The notes beneath the pieces were generated by a model. It was not told the origin of the DNA and searched no databases. It saw nothing but the letters and a program-made list of their open reading frames with translations. Shown piece after piece: positions 35,425 through 37,453 of a stretch of DNA of 37,453 nucleotides (positions are counted from its first letter, which is position 1; each line of letters begins with the position of its first letter). Made by a program: the position numbers and the translations under genes. Source of the stretch: Peptococcaceae bacterium CEB3 (GTDB lineage Bacteria; Bacillota; Desulfitobacteriia; Desulfitobacteriales; Desulfitobacteriaceae); assembly GCA_001029295.1 (NCBI GenBank), contig LDXJ01000030.1, positions 1 to 37,453 of the forward strand, given 5' to 3'.

Positions 35425-36480
35425 CTAGGCCCCATGGGCTCTCTTGAGTACGGAACCCGGACCCTCTTGAGTACGTAACCCCCGCACCATTTTAGAAGAC
35501 TCTCTTACCACCAACTCAGGTTTAAGGCGCAGCAATCGCGGAAAACCAGAATCATCCCCATTCACCCTTTCATAAATGAGCCGGGCAACCTCTTCTCCCA
35601 ATTCCCGCATGGGCTGAACCACCGCGGTTAAGGGAGGATTCGCCAATCTCGTAAGATCCATACTGTCGAAACCCACCAGTCCCAGAGACTCCGGTACCTT
35701 AATCCCCAACTCGTTGATGGCCAGCAGAGCGCCAATCGTCATGTAATAGTTGGCGACAAATACCGCTTCCGGAGGATTGGGAGACTCCAGGAATTGTCTC
35801 ATGAGAGCATAACCGCTCTCAGTCGTGAAGTTTCCGTTAAGAATCAAATCTTCGGATACCGCCATGTTGTAGTCCTCGAAAACCCGCCTGAATCCACGGT
35901 ACCGTTCTTGGCCGGTGGTCACTTCCTGACGGCCATTGATCAGTCCTATGCGCTCATAACCTTGATTAATGAGGTGTTCAACCGCCAGATATGAACCATT
36001 TACATTATCCACTAGGACACAATCACCCCGAAAGTCGGAAACCATACGGTCGAGCAAGACAACCGGAACACCCTCGGCTTGGATTTCCGCTAAATGGTTG
36101 GCTTGTTCGCTTGAAGGAACCAAAATCATTCCGTCCACTTGTTTCTCTTTGAGCATAATGACGCGCTGTTGTTCCCTCTCGACGTTTTCATCACTGCTGC
36201 AGACGATGAGGCTATAACCAAAACCGTTGAGGACCTCCTCAATGACCTTGGCAATCTCCATAAAGAACGGGCCAAAATCCGGCACAAGCAAACCAATGGT
36301 TTGCGTCTTGCTGGTTTTTAGACTTCGGGCCACCAAATTAACGTGGTAACCCAATTTTTCAATTGTGTCCAACACCACTCTTTCCGTTTCCGGCTTAACG
36401 CCCCGCCCGTTGACAACCCGGGAAACGGTCGCTATGGATACTCCGGCAACTTGGGCGACATCTTTGATCGTAGGCGACAA
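35425..36480 (-). CDS. LacI-family transcriptional regulator 2
   Basis: 351 residues. HTH SPTIKDVAQVAGVSIATVSRVVNG, hinge NLVARSLKTSKTQTIGLLVPDF, sensor domain with VDGMILVPS, NGSYLAVEHLINQGYERIGLINGR and AVFVANYYMTIGAL. TTG start, 10 nt after GAGAGAGG. It heads the catabolic island; the paired GTAAACGTT operators 20-65 bp upstream suggest autoregulation and co-control of the genes below. The C-terminal ~14 residues come from a 23-bp tandem duplication (35441-35458 and 35464-35481) that extends the reading frame. Sugar effector unknown; LacI1 and LacI2 differ enough to sense different ligands. Confidence 0.93.
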   Translation of the reverse strand: MSPTIKDVAQVAGVSIATVSRVVNGRGVKPETERVVLDTIEKLGYHVNLVARSLKTSKTQTIGLLVPDFGPFFMEIAKVIEEVLNGFGYSLIVCSSDENVEREQQRVIMLKEKQVDGMILVPSSEQANHLAEIQAEGVPVVLLDRMVSDFRGDCVLVDNVNGSYLAVEHLINQGYERIGLINGRQEVTTGQERYRGFRRVFEDYNMAVSEDLILNGNFTTESGYALMRQFLESPNPPEAVFVANYYMTIGALLAINELGIKVPESLGLVGFDSMDLTRLANPPLTAVVQPMRELGEEVARLIYERVNGDDSGFPRLLRLKPELVVRESSKMVRGLRTQEGPGSVLKRAHGA

Positions 36481-36485
36481 CTTCC

Positions 36486-36620
36486 AACTACCTCTCTCCG
36501 TAAACGTTATCTATGCATATCTGCTCATTAGCAGTAAACGTTTACATTCTTACTTGTAGTATTATTCGCTGTATTTTCCCGAATTCCTGCTTCAAGCTGG
36601 TGGGTTTAAAAAATATTTTT
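36486..36620 (-). repeat. Duplicated regulatory block, copy B, upstream of lacI2
   Basis: Paralogue of 20161-20300. It carries GTAAACGTTAT (36500-36510) and the perfect palindrome GTAAACGTTTAC (36534-36545), centres 34 bp apart. Weaker similarity may extend to ~36740 (shared GACGCTGC...GACATCT near 36659). TGTAAACGTTTAC also fits a CcpA cre site. Confidence 0.82.
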
Positions 36621-37055
36621 TTACCCTCACCTTACACTCAAGTTACGAAAGCTTTAGACGCTGCTCATACTGACATCTTGCGGACGTCTTGCCTTTTGTA
36701 CAGTTAGGGAGTGCTGATAAAAGCACCTATCCCTCAAGGCCTGGCCCTGTAAAGGTGTAGACGTGAGAAAACAGACTTGTCTATTACTGCATTTCTGTAT
36801 CGGAGATCGAAGGATAATCCCGGAAGGATTACGAGGAAGAAATCCGCTAATTCGGCACGTGCTTGCAAAATCTCATTTTCTTCTTGCTTGTCCAGGCCTT
36901 GTCCAGACTGGGCCTGTCCGGTATAATATAATGAGGATAGGGATCGGAGAGGGAAGTTTGAAACAAAGAGGTACTGGCTAGGGAGTAAAAAGCGCACAGC
37001 AAACAAACCATTCACATTTTGCGAATGGGAAAAAATAACATTGGGAGTTTTCAGA
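36621..37055. other. 435-bp gap with an orphan promoter; no gene seen
   Basis: Between the lacI2 control region and the IS110 fragment. Open frames on both strands here have no ribosome site or recognisable content. A plus-strand promoter at 36899-36927 reads toward the IS110 element's 3' side, with GAGAGGG and a seven-codon frame after it. Confidence 0.4.
36899..36927 (+). promoter_or_regulatory. Orphan sigma-A promoter
   Basis: TTGTCC, 17-nt spacer, TATAAT, in non-coding DNA. The next frame is only seven codons, so it probably survives from a deleted gene or insertion sequence. CTTGTCCAG occurs twice around the -35. Confidence 0.6.
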
Positions 37056-37453
37056 TTAAGCGATTACGGGAGATTCGTCTGTTATTGTGTAACCTCTTTT
37101 CCTGAGAAGTTCCAGAGCCTGCGCCTTTGTCAGAACCTTAGATTCATTGACAGGGCGGTGCTCCAGAAAGCCTTCGGGGGTATATGGCTCCTGCTTATGC
37201 AAGATATTCCAGATAGCGGTCAAGAGCATCTTGCAGACAGCGATGATAGCCTTTTTGTGACCCCGGCGGGTCTTGATTCTGTGATACTTCTCTTTGAATT
37301 CAGGGTGTTTCTTAGACTTGAGAAGTGCATTTGCAACCTGAACAAGAAGAGGTTTCAAATAACAGCCGGCACGAGATATACGGGTGGATTTTACTTTTCC
37401 TCCACTCTGATCATTGCGTGGACAGCATCCAGCCCAGGAAACAAGATTCTTAG
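37056..37453 (-). mobile_element. IS110-family transposase, C-terminal part, cut by window edge
   Basis: The frame is open to the right edge. LVSWAGCCPRNDQSGGKVKS and RISRAGCYLKPLLVQVANAL belong to the transposase_20 domain of IS110/IS116/IS902 proteins; the conserved Ser of this domain lies in the cut-off or the SGGK region. The C-terminus MLLTAIWNILHKQEPYTP is typical. The N-terminal DEDD domain would be outside the window. It borders the island on the right as the IS3 fragment does on the left. Confidence 0.92.

Noticed and set aside
36734-37015. 93-codon minus-strand and 72-codon plus-strand frames
   Set aside because: Mutually overlapping, no ribosome sites, no family resemblance; they overlie an orphan promoter.

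Overview
The window looks like a piece of an anaerobic Bacillota genome, probably a Clostridia- or Moorella-like acetogen or relative. Supporting this are strong GGAGG-type ribosome sites, consensus TTGACA/TATAAT promoters, TTG/GTG starts, lipoprotein-anchored ABC binding proteins, LacI-family regulators and corrinoid methyltransferase genes. No rRNA, tRNA or CRISPR array was seen. The genus assignment is only a guess.

Layout. Both edges are cut insertion sequences: IS3-family (1-418) and IS110-family (37056-37453). Next to the left IS lies a truncated esterase with a carboxypeptidase-regulatory-like domain, then a translationally coupled pair on the minus strand: an FAD-dependent oxidoreductase followed by a URO-D-family methyltransferase-like protein. 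From 5.2 to 9.95 kb is a gene graveyard: broken alpha/beta hydrolase, DUF4143-type ATPase, SNF2 helicase, zinc-ribbon protein and Rpn-like nuclease, around one intact MATE transporter and one small unknown gene, with a 60-bp terminator-bearing repeat in two copies.

From 10.0 to 36.5 kb every intact gene is on the minus strand, forming one large sugar-catabolic island. In transcription order it runs: lacI2, URO-D4, hydrolase, ABC importer 2 (ATPase, two permeases, lipoprotein), URO-D3, corrinoid protein, URO-D2, rhamnose/fucose mutarotase, rhamnulokinase-family kinase, L-fucose isomerase 2, ABC importer 1 (ATPase, permease, lipoprotein), lacI1, D-ribose pyranase, a rhamnulokinase remnant, L-fucose isomerase 1, ribulokinase. 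The kinase-isomerase pair is duplicated; one kinase copy has decayed and a ribulokinase now follows that isomerase. The regulatory DNA is duplicated too: a ~135-bp block with paired GTAAACGTT sites, 34 bp apart, occurs before lacI2 and before ABC importer 1. A second operator (TTGGAAACGTTTCAA) occurs identically before ABC importer 1 and before the rbsD operon.

Interpretation. Import, anomer interconversion, aldose-ketose isomerisation and ketose phosphorylation of 6-deoxyhexoses (L-fucose/L-rhamnose) and related pentoses (D-arabinose, ribose) are covered; the ketose-1-phosphate aldolase is not in the window. What is unusual is the insertion of a corrinoid protein and several URO-D-family methyltransferase homologues among these genes. 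The most interesting hypothesis is corrinoid-dependent anaerobic O-demethylation of O-methylated deoxysugars, feeding the methyl group to one-carbon metabolism and the sugar to the isomerase/kinase branch. This is inferred from gene content and motifs, not demonstrated.
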